From Pelagimonas phthalicica (GTDB taxonomy: Bacteria; Pseudomonadota; Alphaproteobacteria; Rhodobacterales; Rhodobacteraceae), in contig NZ_SOAP01000001.1 in assembly GCF_004364805.1 (NCBI RefSeq), positions 868,001 to 932,000 of the forward strand: a stretch of DNA of 64,000 bases. Reading direction: 5' to 3'. Below, in pieces: positions 53,798-62,519 of the stretch (position 1 is the first letter of the stretch; every line of letters begins with the position of its first letter). The notes below the pieces were generated by a model. That model was not told the DNA's origin. It was given only the letters and a program-made list of their open reading frames with translations, and did no database searches. The position numbers were made by a program, and so were the translations under genes.

Positions 53798-54688
53798 TTA
53801 CGAGCAGTTTAGATCGCAGGCTGACCCGAATTCGAGCCAGCGGCGATCTTTGAGGGACAGGACTGCATCCAGAATCGCATCGTAATCCGCGAGCTCTTTT
53901 TCACTCAGTTGGCCCTGCCATTTGCCACTGCTGCCGCTGTCAAAGAAATCCGAATCTGACTTGAAAAACCCTTTGCCGCCCGAGGGGCAGAACCGATCGG
54001 CGTTCTGTTTCATATTGTCGAAATCGGCGGCCTGAATGAGCTGGTCCATCACCTGAGGGGCATGGCGCACGCCCAATAGCCGCGCCACCTGTTCAAAGGA
54101 GCCAGGCAAATCGCGTTTCATATCGGCATAGTGAAAAAGCGAGACATTGGGCCGATCCGCCACGGCCTTGGCCGCCATGAAATGACGCAGGATCAGCGAA
54201 AGCGGCATGGCATCACATTGGTCTCCCTGCGCGTCGCCGGTCAGGAAATGCTGAAACGTCGCCCCGGCTTGATCATCCGCTGGATACCAAGGGTCAAAGA
54301 CCGGAAAAGGCACGTTGCCCACATGTTTGCGAAAGGAAAAATGCGCATCAAGCGGGTGGCGAAAGACGCAGACATAATGCGCGCTGTCGTCGAGGGGGAG
54401 ACCATCAAGCGGCGTATGGCTTTTCAAACTGCGGCGCTGGGGCATGGCGGCCAAACGCTCGGACACCTAAGACAGGTCACGCATACGCATATCGACCCAA
54501 GGCATCCTGATCGACAGCTCGGTCTCGACCTCGGGATCGCCAGAGAGCAAGAGCGCGATGATGGTTTGTATCCAGGTGGTGCCGGATTTGGGTGGCGTGA
54601 CGACGATGATGTCATCAGGACGCAGCGCCACACTGTCCCAGCGGCTGTTATCGGTGAGAGGGCCGGAATAGGCCACGCGTTTGGTCAT
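53798..54688 (-). pseudogene. Sulfotransferase-domain protein interrupted by one in-frame amber codon
   Basis: The frame is continuous except for one TAG at 54467-54469. The upstream part (from MTKRVAYSGPL) has the PAPS 5'-phosphosulfate loop TPPKSGTTWIQT. The downstream part has KSHTPLDGLP, VCVFRHPLDAHFSFR (3'-phosphate-binding Arg and Ser) and a full C-terminus. Without the stop, the protein would be about 296 residues, normal for the family. A single substitution from a sense codon such as GAG or CAG explains it. Either a fresh pseudogene, suppressed amber, or sequence error. Confidence 0.85.
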
Positions 54689-54787
54689 TTCAACAATCCC
54701 AATAAACAATACCCCCCAACCCTAAACCGCTTGCGCTCGGCATGGGAATGGTTTCTGCAAGATGGGCATGTCTTTGGCGGGTAACCC

Positions 54788-55979
54788 ATGAAACTCTCAG
54801 GCCCCTTTTTGTTCATATTGGCGACCATGTTGATCGACGCGATTGGCGTCGGGATCGTGTTTCCGATCATGCCGGATCTGATGGATCGAGTCGGCGCGGG
54901 AGACACAGCGCAGGGAGCGTTTTGGGGTGGCATCATGATGTCGGCCTATGCGGCAGCGATGTTTCTGGTCGGCCCGATCATAGGCAGCCTGTCTGACGCT
55001 TATGGGCGCAGGCCGATCCTGGTGCTGGCATTGGCAACACTGACCATAGACTATGTGATCATGGCCCTGGCCGAGACCTATTGGGTGTTGCTGGTTGGTC
55101 GGATATTGGCGGGGCTGGCCGGGGCGACCTATATCACCGCAACCGCCTATATCGCTGACATCGCCAAGCCCGAGGAGCGCGGTGCCGCCTTTGGTATGAT
55201 CGGCGCGGCCTTTGGGATCGGGTTTGTGTTGGGGCCGGCATTGGGTGGGCTGGCCTCGGGCTGGCATATCACCGCGCCCTTCTGGATTGCCGCCGGGCTG
55301 TCGGCGCTGAATGCCTTGTTCGGGATTTTTATCCTGCCCGAGTCGCTGAAACCGGAAAACCGCCGCAGGTTTGGCAAAGGCGATCTGAACCCGTTTGCGT
55401 CGATCTGGAAGGCCTTTATCCTGCCCGGTCTTGCCATCCCCTTGATCTGCCTCTTTGTTTTTTAAATGCGCCAATATGGTCTATGTCACGCTTTGGGCCT
55501 TTTGGGGGCGCGAGATGTTTGGCTGGGATGGGTTTGTGATCGGGCTGACCCTGTCGGGCTATGGCGTGTTGATCGCGGTCGTACAGGCGGGGATCTTGCC
55601 GCAGCTGACCAGACGGCTGGGCGATTACAAGACGCTGATCCTTGGGGTCGTGGCGGCGATTATCGGTTTTACCGGCTTTGGGTTTTCGACGGCGGTTTGG
55701 GCGGTTGCGGTCATCCTGCCCTTTGCCGCCCTGTCCGACATGGCCCCGCCCCTGCTGACCGCCTTTGCCGCCAACAGGGTGGGCGAAGACCTGCAAGGCC
55801 TGGTGCAGGGGGTGATCGCCTCGCTGTCCTCAATCGCGGCAGTGGCGGCCCCGCTGGTGATGACCGGCGTGTTTCAACGCTTTGTCGGGGATGCGGCGGT
55901 CTATTTCCCCGGAGCGCCGTTCCTGTTGGCCGCCGCGATGATCGTGATGATCCTGCCACTGGTGTGGCGTATGCGGTAA
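54788..55979 (+). pseudogene. MFS transporter (TCR/Tet type) with a +1 frameshift in a T6 run
   Basis: Two overlapping frames together make one 12-TM transporter of about 396 residues. Part 1 (54788-55465) has the MFS motif A GSLSDAYGRRPIL and ends in TAA inside TTTTTTAAA. Part 2 begins there in the next frame (CANMVYVTLWAFWG) and runs to 55979. Removing one T from 55458-55463 restores a continuous frame through LFVFKCANMVYV. A slippage mutation, phase variation or a homopolymer sequencing error could each explain it. Substrate unknown. Confidence 0.85.
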
Positions 55980-55985
55980 AGGGGT

Positions 55986-56684
55986 TTATTTGGGGCATGG
56001 GCGCCCGAGAGTAATCGTCCAAAATTCGACAGTCGGTCGCCATTGCGAATTACAAAAACTGTCCGCGTAACTTCCAATTTGGGGGTCTCGATTGAGCTGT
56101 ATAACGACAGATTGGAACCTAGCGACATCCCGATCAGAAGTGGCAAAAATCAAGGTGTCGAGGTCCGGCCAGTTCAGGACCAAAAGACCGGTCGAAACAT
56201 CCCCAACTTTGTCACTGGACTTTGAGCGGATTGCAGGAAGAAAAAAGACGCCGCCCTCGCTGGACAAACCCGCAAATACTGGATGGAAATTGTTGGCCAA
56301 GCTGACCAAATAGAATTCGGGAACTTGAACCTTATGTGTTTGACCATTCTCTTCGATCGCAATGAATTGTGATCGAAACATCTCTGAAAAGCGGTAATTC
56401 ACGTCAAAGAGACGTGCTCGAAAGTGCCTGGTTTGCGTTCCGTCCTGTACTGTCGTTTTCGCAACCCAACTGGCCCTATAATGTGGGTCGTCGACCAATC
56501 CGGTTGGCAAAATGTCACCAGTGAATATCCTTTCCCGAGGCGGCAGATACGTCGGCAGCGTGATCTGCACAGTTTCAGAAGGCGGAAGAGAGACATAGCG
56601 CGCGGGAATTTGTGTAAGATCACCCGTTTCGAAGCGCATCCAGCTAAATAAACTCAGAGCGATGAAAGTTAGCTCTAAAACCAA
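55986..56684 (-). CDS. Hypothetical protein with N-terminal hydrophobic segment, 232 aa
   Basis: Not recognised. It opens with a TTG (56684) giving a hydrophobic leader (VLELTFIALSLFSW); an ATG at 56639 would remove it. The body is beta-rich, with FRARLFDVNYRFSEMF and GVFFLPAIRS but no motif I can assign. Base composition is lower in GC than the surroundings. Convergent with the damaged MFS gene, six bases away. Confidence 0.5.
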   Translation of the reverse strand: MVLELTFIALSLFSWMRFETGDLTQIPARYVSLPPSETVQITLPTYLPPRERIFTGDILPTGLVDDPHYRASWVAKTTVQDGTQTRHFRARLFDVNYRFSEMFRSQFIAIEENGQTHKVQVPEFYLVSLANNFHPVFAGLSSEGGVFFLPAIRSKSSDKVGDVSTGLLVLNWPDLDTLIFATSDRDVARFQSVVIQLNRDPQIGSYADSFCNSQWRPTVEFWTITLGRPCPK

Positions 56685-56815
56685 AATCGAAGCTTACCCC
56701 TGCAATTTCGTGTTTAAAGTGGCGCTTCCAACGTTGCAATTCCACCTGTCACTGTTGTTAAGGTTGGACCCAATGGTCGGAGGTTCCAGATCAGTGTTTT
56801 TTAGGAATTTATTAA

Positions 56816-57319
56816 ATGCAGGACGTTTCGCCACAAACATCAATGCTGAGCATTTGGGCGTGGAATGCCGCTTTGCTCGGCTGCATTTTGGTGATGGTAT
56901 TGATTGGTTGGAATTTTGGCGATCTTGCGCCCGGATTGATGGCGAAAGGGGCAGACGGGCCAATTTATTGTCGGGAATTAAAGAGTTCAGGCGCTGACGA
57001 TGATGCTTTGATCTTTGCCTTCACCCTCTTTTCTGTGCCTGGGGCGCTGCGGCTTGCGCGCCTTCACAGAAAGCCAAACGGGGTTGAACGACTGGTTTTG
57101 GTTGCCTGTATCTTGTCAGTCTGTGTCGCCCTTTATCTCGTCCCCCTGGATTGCGGAGAGATTGTTTTTAGCACTGTCCACTCGGGCTATTGGCTTGCTT
57201 TTGCCCAGCTTGCCCTGGCGCTCAGCATTCCCGCGTTTATAGGGCTAAGCCGCGCCTGGGCGTGGTGGGAATTCCGAATTGCGCCCCAAGCCCTCTCACA
57301 CGAGGACTTGGGGAATTGA
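56816..57319 (+). CDS. Hypothetical membrane protein, 167 aa
   Basis: Not recognised. Four hydrophobic segments (about 15-33, 62-78, 93-110, 122-143). AGGA precedes the ATG by nine bases. It ends one base before the convergent thiolase stop. The gap 56685-56815 upstream holds only A/T-rich sequence suitable for promoters. Confidence 0.55.
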   Translation: MQDVSPQTSMLSIWAWNAALLGCILVMVLIGWNFGDLAPGLMAKGADGPIYCRELKSSGADDDALIFAFTLFSVPGALRLARLHRKPNGVERLVLVACILSVCVALYLVPLDCGEIVFSTVHSGYWLAFAQLALALSIPAFIGLSRAWAWWEFRIAPQALSHEDLGN

Positions 57320-57320
57320 G

Positions 57321-58493
57321 TTAAGGCCGTTCAATCGCAATCGCCGTGCCTTCGCCGCCGCCAATGCAGATGGCGGCCACACCGCGTTTGAGGCCGCGTT
57401 TTTCCAAGGCGTTCAGCAGGGTGACGATAATGCGTGCGCCGGAGGCCCCGATGGGATGGCCCAGAGCGCAGGCTCCGCCATTCACGTTCACCTTGTCATG
57501 GGGAATGCCCATTTCCTGCATGAAGGCCATGGGCACCACGGCAAAGGCTTCGTTCACCTCCCAAAGGTCGACATCCTCGGTGCTCCAGCCCAGACGCTGC
57601 AGCAGTTTCTGCGCGGCGGGCACCGGGGCGGTCGGGAAAAGGCTGGGGGCGTGGGCATGGCTGGCATGGCCCAGAACGCGGGCGCGAATCTCGGTCCCCG
57701 CTGCTGCGGCGGCCTCGGCGGTGGTCATCACAAGGGCTGCGGCCCCGTCAGAGATCGACGAGGAATTCGCCGGGGTGACCGTGCCATCCTTGCGAAAGGC
57801 GGGTTTCAAATGCGGGATCTTTTCAGGGCGGGCATTGCCGGGCTGTTCATCTTGCGCAACCACAACCTCGCCTTTGCGGGTTGTCATGGTGACCGAGGCG
57901 ATTTCCCCCTCAAACGCACCGCTTTTCTGCGCCTCAAGCGCCCGTGACAAAGAGGCAAGCGCGTAATTGTCCTGCGCTTCGCGAGTGAACTGAAAGCTTT
58001 CGGCGCAATCCTCGGCAAAGGTGCCCATCAGACGGCCCTTGTCATAGGCATCCTCAAGCCCATCAAGGAACATATGGTCGATGACCTGACCATGACCAAG
58101 CCGCGCACCATCCCGCATTTTTGGCAGCAAATACGGGGCGTTGGTCATGCTCTCCATCCCGCCAGCGATGATGGTATCCGCGTGGCCCAGCGCTAGCCGG
58201 TCAAAGGCAAACATCGCCGCCTTCATCCCGGACCCGCACATTTTGTTAAGTGTCGTGGCGGGCACCTCTTCGCCCAGACCAGCGGCAAAGCCAGCCTGAC
58301 GCGCCGGGGCCTGCCCCTGTCCTGCTGGCAAAACGCAGCCCATCAGGACCTCGTCAACCTGGGGATTCGCGGCCTGTTCCAGCGCGGCCTCGATCGCGCG
58401 ACCGCCCAATTTGGCGGCTTCTTCACCGCTGAACGCGCCCTGAAATCCCCCCATCGGGGTGCGCGCTGCGCCGGTGATGACTACTTCTTGCAT
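57321..58493 (-). CDS. Acetyl-CoA acetyltransferase (thiolase)
   Basis: 390 residues from MQEVVITGAARTPMGGF. The acyl-binding nucleophile is Cys86 in NKMCGSGMKA. His in GGACALGHPIGASG and Cys in AICIGGGEG complete the catalytic set. It condenses two acetyl-CoA or cleaves 3-ketoacyl-CoA; PHB synthesis, ketone or fatty-acid breakdown are all possible. A frame extension of 38 codons upstream is ignored. Confidence 0.94.
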   Translation of the reverse strand: MQEVVITGAARTPMGGFQGAFSGEEAAKLGGRAIEAALEQAANPQVDEVLMGCVLPAGQGQAPARQAGFAAGLGEEVPATTLNKMCGSGMKAAMFAFDRLALGHADTIIAGGMESMTNAPYLLPKMRDGARLGHGQVIDHMFLDGLEDAYDKGRLMGTFAEDCAESFQFTREAQDNYALASLSRALEAQKSGAFEGEIASVTMTTRKGEVVVAQDEQPGNARPEKIPHLKPAFRKDGTVTPANSSSISDGAAALVMTTAEAAAAAGTEIRARVLGHASHAHAPSLFPTAPVPAAQKLLQRLGWSTEDVDLWEVNEAFAVVPMAFMQEMGIPHDKVNVNGGACALGHPIGASGARIIVTLLNALEKRGLKRGVAAICIGGGEGTAIAIERP

Positions 58494-58577
58494 GTGAACT
58501 CCTCCTAAGTGGGTCTTGCATACCGAATGGTAAGGATTGCCGTCTAGGGTCAGCGTGACTTTATGAATGAGGCGGGC

Positions 58578-58913
58578 ATGGAATTTTCTACCCATACACA
58601 AGATCATGTGATGATTGTCACGGTTGAGGCCGAGCGTATTGATGCGTCAGTGGCCATCGCGTTCAAGGATAAGATGCGCGAACAAATGGGCGGCAATGCG
58701 GCCCAGTATGTTCTGGACCTTCACAAGGTCATGTTCATTGATTCCAGTGGGTTGGGGTCAATCGTGGCGGCGATGAAACTGGTGCCCCAAGGCGGCAAGA
58801 TGGATCTTGCCGGCCTGACACCCGCAGTGGACAAAGTGTTTCGCATGACCCGCATGGATTCGATTTTCACCATCCATGGCTCGGCCCAGGATGCCCTGGC
58901 CAAAAGCGCCTGA
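58578..58913 (+). CDS. STAS-domain anti-sigma factor antagonist, RsbV-like
   Basis: 111 residues from MEFSTHTQDH (ATG at 58578 with GAGG upstream; an ATG at 58563 is possible). STAS fold with the phosphorylatable Ser in FIDSSGLGSI (Ser56/57). In partner switching, the unphosphorylated form binds the HATPase kinase and frees its target. 27 bases upstream of the RsbW-like gene. Confidence 0.9.
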   Translation: MEFSTHTQDHVMIVTVEAERIDASVAIAFKDKMREQMGGNAAQYVLDLHKVMFIDSSGLGSIVAAMKLVPQGGKMDLAGLTPAVDKVFRMTRMDSIFTIHGSAQDALAKSA

Positions 58914-58940
58914 TTGCTGAGCCCTTTCGGAGAGATCGAA

Positions 58941-59402
58941 ATGACAGCCGGATCTGGCGCCAATGACACGCTGGCCTTCCAATATGTCTTGCGCAGCACA
59001 CCAGAAGCTGTGCGGGAAACGCTGACATCGCTGCGCGAACAGCTGGAAGTCAGCGATTTCCACACATGTCCTGGCGACATGTGGGAGGTCGTCATTGCTG
59101 AGGTTCTCAACAATATTGTTGAACACGCCTATAAGGAACGCCCGGATGGTGAAATCCAACTGGATGTGAATTTCCAAACCGCCGTGCTCAAGGCGCATTT
59201 CGTCGATTGCGGCAGTGCAATGCCGCATGGGGCCTTGCCCGAAGGCAAATCAGCCAATGTTGATGTGGACATACAAGACATGCCCGAAGGTGGTTTCGGT
59301 TGGTATCTGATCCGCACGCTCAGCGATGAGCTGACCTATGAACGGCGGGGCCGTGAAAACCACCTGTCGCTGGAAATGCCGATCCAGGTGGTCGGCGGTT
59401 AA
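58941..59402 (+). CDS. Serine-protein kinase / anti-sigma factor, RsbW-like
   Basis: 153 residues from MTAGSGANDT; GGAGAG before the ATG. GHKL ATPase fold: N-box VLNNIVEHAYKE, G1-like FVDCGSAMP, and G2 GGFGWYLIRTLSDEL. It would phosphorylate the adjacent STAS protein and bind a sigma factor or other target. No sigma factor or PP2C phosphatase gene is in the window. Last gene before the 0.7 kb gene-free region. Confidence 0.9.
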   Translation: MTAGSGANDTLAFQYVLRSTPEAVRETLTSLREQLEVSDFHTCPGDMWEVVIAEVLNNIVEHAYKERPDGEIQLDVNFQTAVLKAHFVDCGSAMPHGALPEGKSANVDVDIQDMPEGGFGWYLIRTLSDELTYERRGRENHLSLEMPIQVVGG

Positions 59403-59427
59403 TTAGATCGCCCGACCTTAAACTTGA

Positions 59428-59475
59428 GACACGAATACCCTGCCACGCCTTCGGCGCTCTCGGGACATTCGTGTC
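59428..59475. ncRNA. Structured 48-nt stem-loop, copy B
   Basis: GACACGAAT (59428-59436) pairs with ATTCGTGTC (59467-59475). Inside, CCC pairs with GGG and CGCC-TTC-GGCG forms the tip. Compared with copy A at 10685, the outer stem, inner triplet and tip all differ in sequence yet remain paired, while the unpaired TGCCA and TCTC are kept (copy A has TTCTC). Confidence 0.5.
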
Positions 59476-59739
59476 GCTTGATGAGTCAGGTTAAAGGCCG
59501 GACGCTATAACGTCAGATCCGTGCTGTTTGCGTTCGCTTACCCGCAATGGGCGGACTTGTTCCGTGTGGCGTTTGCTCTTCTTCAGAAACGAGACCATTG
59601 CCCCTTGGATGTCCAAGATCTGAGGTGGGCAAATGGGTCGAAACAGGGGTTTTGAGCAGAGCCGCGATTTTACCCCAGCAGCGTCTCAATTTCGGCCAAA
59701 TTCAGCGGCAAAACTAATCCCATAGCTGCATATAGCTTA

Positions 59740-59787
59740 CCTCGGCACCATGCATTATCAGCCCCCACCCAGTGCATGGTGTCGAGG
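59740..59787. ncRNA. C-rich-loop hairpin, copy 1
   Basis: A 15-bp stem, CCTCGGCACCATGCA (59740-59754) with TGCATGGTGTCGAGG (59773-59787), one G-T pair, and an 18-base loop TTATCAGCCCCCACCCAG. An outer ATAGCTTA / TAAGCTAT pairing (59732-59739, 59809-59816) may extend it. TATCCCCCG follows. The strand of any transcript is unknown. Confidence 0.6.
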
Positions 59788-59953
59788 ATATCCCCCGAAA
59801 AAATCACATAAGCTATTGTGCCTTAAAACCGGCTGCGTTTTCTGTTGCGTGGACAATTTTTGAGAAAATGTACCTGCCGCAAAATCTCCTTACACCGGTC
59901 ATATTGGTGCCTCAGCCAACCGTCAAAACGGGTCTTGTAGCTGCATAGGCTTC

Positions 59954-60000
59954 CCTCGGTGCCGCGTGTTACAGCCCCCACCCAGTGCGCGGCGCCGAGG
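59954..60000. ncRNA. C-rich-loop hairpin, copy 2
   Basis: A 15-bp stem, CCTCGGTGCCGCGTG (59954-59968) with GTGCGCGGCGCCGAGG ending at 60000, and loop TTACAGCCCCCACCCAG (59969-59985). Three base pairs differ from copy 1 by double compensatory changes (A-T to G-C twice, T-A to C-G once), others by wobble-compatible single changes. The loop is identical apart from one deleted base. Confidence 0.6.
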
Positions 60001-60072
60001 ACTATCAGCTTTCCCCCCTAGCAGAACGCAACGTCCAGAAGATCACGCACGGCTTGACCGCGCCTTCGGGCC

Positions 60073-60099
60073 TCCTATTGTTCAACGCAAACAATAGGA
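60073..60099 (+). promoter_or_regulatory. Hairpin covering the ggt ribosome-binding site
   Basis: TCCTATTGTT (60073-60082) pairs with AACAATAGGA (60090-60099), a perfect 10-bp stem with a 7-base loop. The 3' arm contains AGGA, the only Shine-Dalgarno candidate for ggt, 10 bases before the ATG. It could sequester the ribosome site, or be a DNA operator. Confidence 0.5.
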
Positions 60100-60109
60100 T
60101 CCTCACCCC

Positions 60110-61684
60110 ATGCGCGACTTTCATTTGCCGGGCCGGTCGGCCGTTTTTGCCACGAACGGGATGTGCGCAACCTCGCACCCTTTGGCTGCTCAGGCGGCGA
60201 TTGGCATCCTGCAACGCGGCGGCAATGCGGCGGATGCGGCGATTGCCGGGGCGGTGTTGCTGGGGGTGGCCGAGCCACAAATGACCGGGTTGGGGGGCGA
60301 TTGCTTTGCGCTGATCTCGGAACCGGGCAAGGATGTTGTGGCCCTGAACGGCTCCGGGCGGGCGGTAGCACAGGCCAGTGCCGCAGAGTTGCGCGAGCAA
60401 GGGCTCGACAAGATGCCGCTTTACGATGCGCATGCCGTCACGATCCCCGGCGCGGTGGACGGGTTTTGCACCTTGTCGGAACGCTGGGGAAAACTGGGCT
60501 TGGCCGACAGCCTTGCGCCCGCGATTCACTATATGGAACACGGGGTTCCGGTCGCACCACGTGTTGCCTTTGACTGGCAAAACAGCGCTTCGATTTTGCA
60601 AGGCAGCGCGCGCAGGGATTTCCTGATCAACGGCCAGGTGCCGCAGGTGGGTGAGGTTTTCGCCCTACCAAAACAGGCGGACCTGCTGCGCCGCATCGCC
60701 AGCCAGGGGCGCAAAGGGTTTTACGAGGGCGAGGTGGTCGATGACATGTTGGCCAGTTTGAACAAGCTCGGGGGTCATCATTCTGCCGAAGATTTCGCCG
60801 CCACGGCCTGCACAATCGGCGACCCGGTCAGCGGATTTTACAAAGATAAAGAGCTGTTGGAGCATCCGCCCAACGGGCAAGGCATCATCGCGCATCTGAT
60901 GCTGAATATCCTGTCACATTTCGATCTAGCCTCGATGGATCCGCAAGGCGCAGACCGTGTGCATATCGAGGCTGAGGCCGCCAAACTGGCCTATGATGCG
61001 CGCGATCGGTTTCTGGCCGATCCCGATCATATGGCCAAATTGGATCACCTCCTGTCTGCGAAAACCGCCGCCGACCTGGCCAGTTTGATCGACCCCAACC
61101 GGGCCATGGCAAACGCCAATCGCCAAAGCGAAGCGGTGCATAAGGACACGATCTATATCACCGTGGTGGATCGCGACCACATGGCGGTGTCGCTGATTTA
61201 TTCGATTTTCCATGGCTTTGGCTCGGGGATTGCGTCGGAAAAATTTGGCATTCTGTTCCAGAATCGCGGGGCGGGATTCTCGCTGCAGGCTGGGCATCCG
61301 AATGAATTGCAGGGCGGCAAGCGCCCGATGCACACGATTATTCCCGCCATGTTGCGCGACAAGGGCCGGGTGATCATGCCCTTTGGCGTTATGGGTGGGC
61401 AGTATCAGCCCAATGGTCATGCGCGTCTGGTAAGCAATATGCTGGATTACGGCATGGATGCTCAGACTGCGCTGGATATGCCGCGCAGTTTTGCCACCGA
61501 AGGCAAGCTGCAAGTCGAGCGTGGCTATGATGATCAGGTCCGCGCGGAACTGGCCGCCAAAGGACATGACATCGAGATTCCCGAAACCGCGCTGGGGGGC
61601 GGCCAGGCCATTTTCATCCATGAAAACGGTGTGTTGGAAGGGGCATCGGACCCACGCAAGGATGGCTGCGCCCTTGGGTATTGA
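60110..61684 (+). CDS. ggt: Gamma-glutamyltransferase family protein
   Basis: 524 residues, Ntn-hydrolase. The self-cleavage nucleophile is Thr347 in KDTIYITVVD, a YwrD-like variant of the usual TTHxSVVD. Also GGNAADAAIA near 38, GLGGDCF near 61 and the late MPFGVMGGQYQPNGH. No signal peptide is visible, so it may act in the cytoplasm, unlike E. coli Ggt. It cleaves gamma-glutamyl bonds, for example of glutathione; gshA two genes away makes the first glutathione intermediate. Confidence 0.9.
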   Translation: MRDFHLPGRSAVFATNGMCATSHPLAAQAAIGILQRGGNAADAAIAGAVLLGVAEPQMTGLGGDCFALISEPGKDVVALNGSGRAVAQASAAELREQGLDKMPLYDAHAVTIPGAVDGFCTLSERWGKLGLADSLAPAIHYMEHGVPVAPRVAFDWQNSASILQGSARRDFLINGQVPQVGEVFALPKQADLLRRIASQGRKGFYEGEVVDDMLASLNKLGGHHSAEDFAATACTIGDPVSGFYKDKELLEHPPNGQGIIAHLMLNILSHFDLASMDPQGADRVHIEAEAAKLAYDARDRFLADPDHMAKLDHLLSAKTAADLASLIDPNRAMANANRQSEAVHKDTIYITVVDRDHMAVSLIYSIFHGFGSGIASEKFGILFQNRGAGFSLQAGHPNELQGGKRPMHTIIPAMLRDKGRVIMPFGVMGGQYQPNGHARLVSNMLDYGMDAQTALDMPRSFATEGKLQVERGYDDQVRAELAAKGHDIEIPETALGGGQAIFIHENGVLEGASDPRKDGCALGY

Positions 61685-61815
61685 GACCGGGCCAAGAGTG
61701 ATCACAAGCTGAGATAAATCCCAAAGCAAAGCCGCAAGCTTTCCCAGTTCGCGCCCGAATTTTGCCCTGCTTTTCGGGCAAAAAAATGCTGACCGTATTC
61801 TACCGGAGCATGAAA

Positions 61816-62415
61816 ATGATCGGCCCGCATACCGCATTTGAGAATTACATCTTTCGCGCTTTGAACATCACGGGCCGAGCCACGCGGGCGGAATTTTGGT
61901 GGGTGCAGGGGATTTTGCTGACCCTCGGCACTCTGGCTGTGGGCTTTGATCTTTATACTATCGCGACCGCTGACGTGCCCAATTTCAGCATTTTTGCCTA
62001 TATGACGCCGGTTTTGATTATTGTGACCATCGTGCCCACGCTGACCTTGACCGTGCGCCGCCTGCATGATGCCGGGCGGTCGGGCATGTGGTATTTTGTC
62101 AATTCCATTCCGATTGTCGGACCGATCTGGCTGTTCGTGCTGTTGTGCCTGCCCTCGGAGAGTGAGGAAAACAAATGGGGTCAGCCGCCGAATGGGGCTG
62201 GTGGCCCCTGGGCCGCGCCGCATGCGCGTGGGTTTGAGGGGCTTTCAGGTAAGGCCACTGAAACCGCCAGCGCGAGCAAACCTCACGATGCCCGTCAAGG
62301 CTATGCAACCTTGCTAAAATTGCATCAGGAGCCCAGCGCAGAAGAGTTGGAAGCGCAACGCGCCCAGATCAGTGACTATTACCGGACGCGGGTTTTGGGG
62401 CAGGCCAGTTCCTGA
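61816..62415 (+). CDS. DUF805 membrane protein with soluble C-terminal tail
   Basis: 199 residues from MIGPHTAFENYIFRALN; GGAG is seven bases from the ATG at 61816. DUF805 core (about 10-125) with NITGRATRAEFWW, three to four hydrophobic helices, RRLHDAGRSGMW and the terminal-type WGQPPNG. A tail of about 75 residues follows and has helix EELEAQRAQISDYYRT. Function unknown; often linked to envelope stress. Its 3' end carries double-hairpin copy 3. Confidence 0.85.
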   Translation: MIGPHTAFENYIFRALNITGRATRAEFWWVQGILLTLGTLAVGFDLYTIATADVPNFSIFAYMTPVLIIVTIVPTLTLTVRRLHDAGRSGMWYFVNSIPIVGPIWLFVLLCLPSESEENKWGQPPNGAGGPWAAPHARGFEGLSGKATETASASKPHDARQGYATLLKLHQEPSAEELEAQRAQISDYYRTRVLGQASS

Positions 62416-62449
62416 CCGCCCCGTTTGCGCGCTTTACAAGGCACGCTTT

Positions 62450-62508
62450 GGGGCGCTGCCCCGTCCGCCAAGGCGGACTCCCCGGGATATTTGTGGCCCA
62501 AAGAAACC
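62450..62508 (+). repeat. 3'-end double-hairpin element, copy 3 (after DUF805)
   Basis: GGGGC-GCT-GCCCC is at 62450-62462 (the G run begins at 62450). GTCCGCC-AA-GGCGGAC follows at 62463-62478, then TCCCCGGGATATTTGTGGCC and CAAAGAAACC to 62508. Same order relative to the upstream stop codon as copies 1 and 2. Confidence 0.78.
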
Positions 62509-62519
62509 GGGGGGTGGTT

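Larger units (their letters stand above)
59403..60109. other. 707-base gene-free region with three or more structured elements
   Basis: No credible protein gene on either strand. It contains stem-loop copy B (59428-59475), two tandem C-rich-loop hairpins (59740-59787 and 59954-60000) and a hairpin at the ggt ribosome site (60073-60099). The 59480-59730 and 59820-59935 parts show nothing I can name. Confidence 0.75.

Noticed and set aside
55455-55470. Programmed -1 ribosomal frameshift in the MFS gene at TTTTTTAAA
   Set aside because: The downstream frame needs a +1 (or -2) shift, not -1, and no stimulatory structure is obvious.
59670-59777. 35-residue minus-strand ORF over C-rich-loop hairpin copy 1 (MHWVGADNAWCRG start)
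   Set aside because: In hairpin copy 2 the same stretch is shifted by one base, so the protein frame is not conserved while base pairing is.
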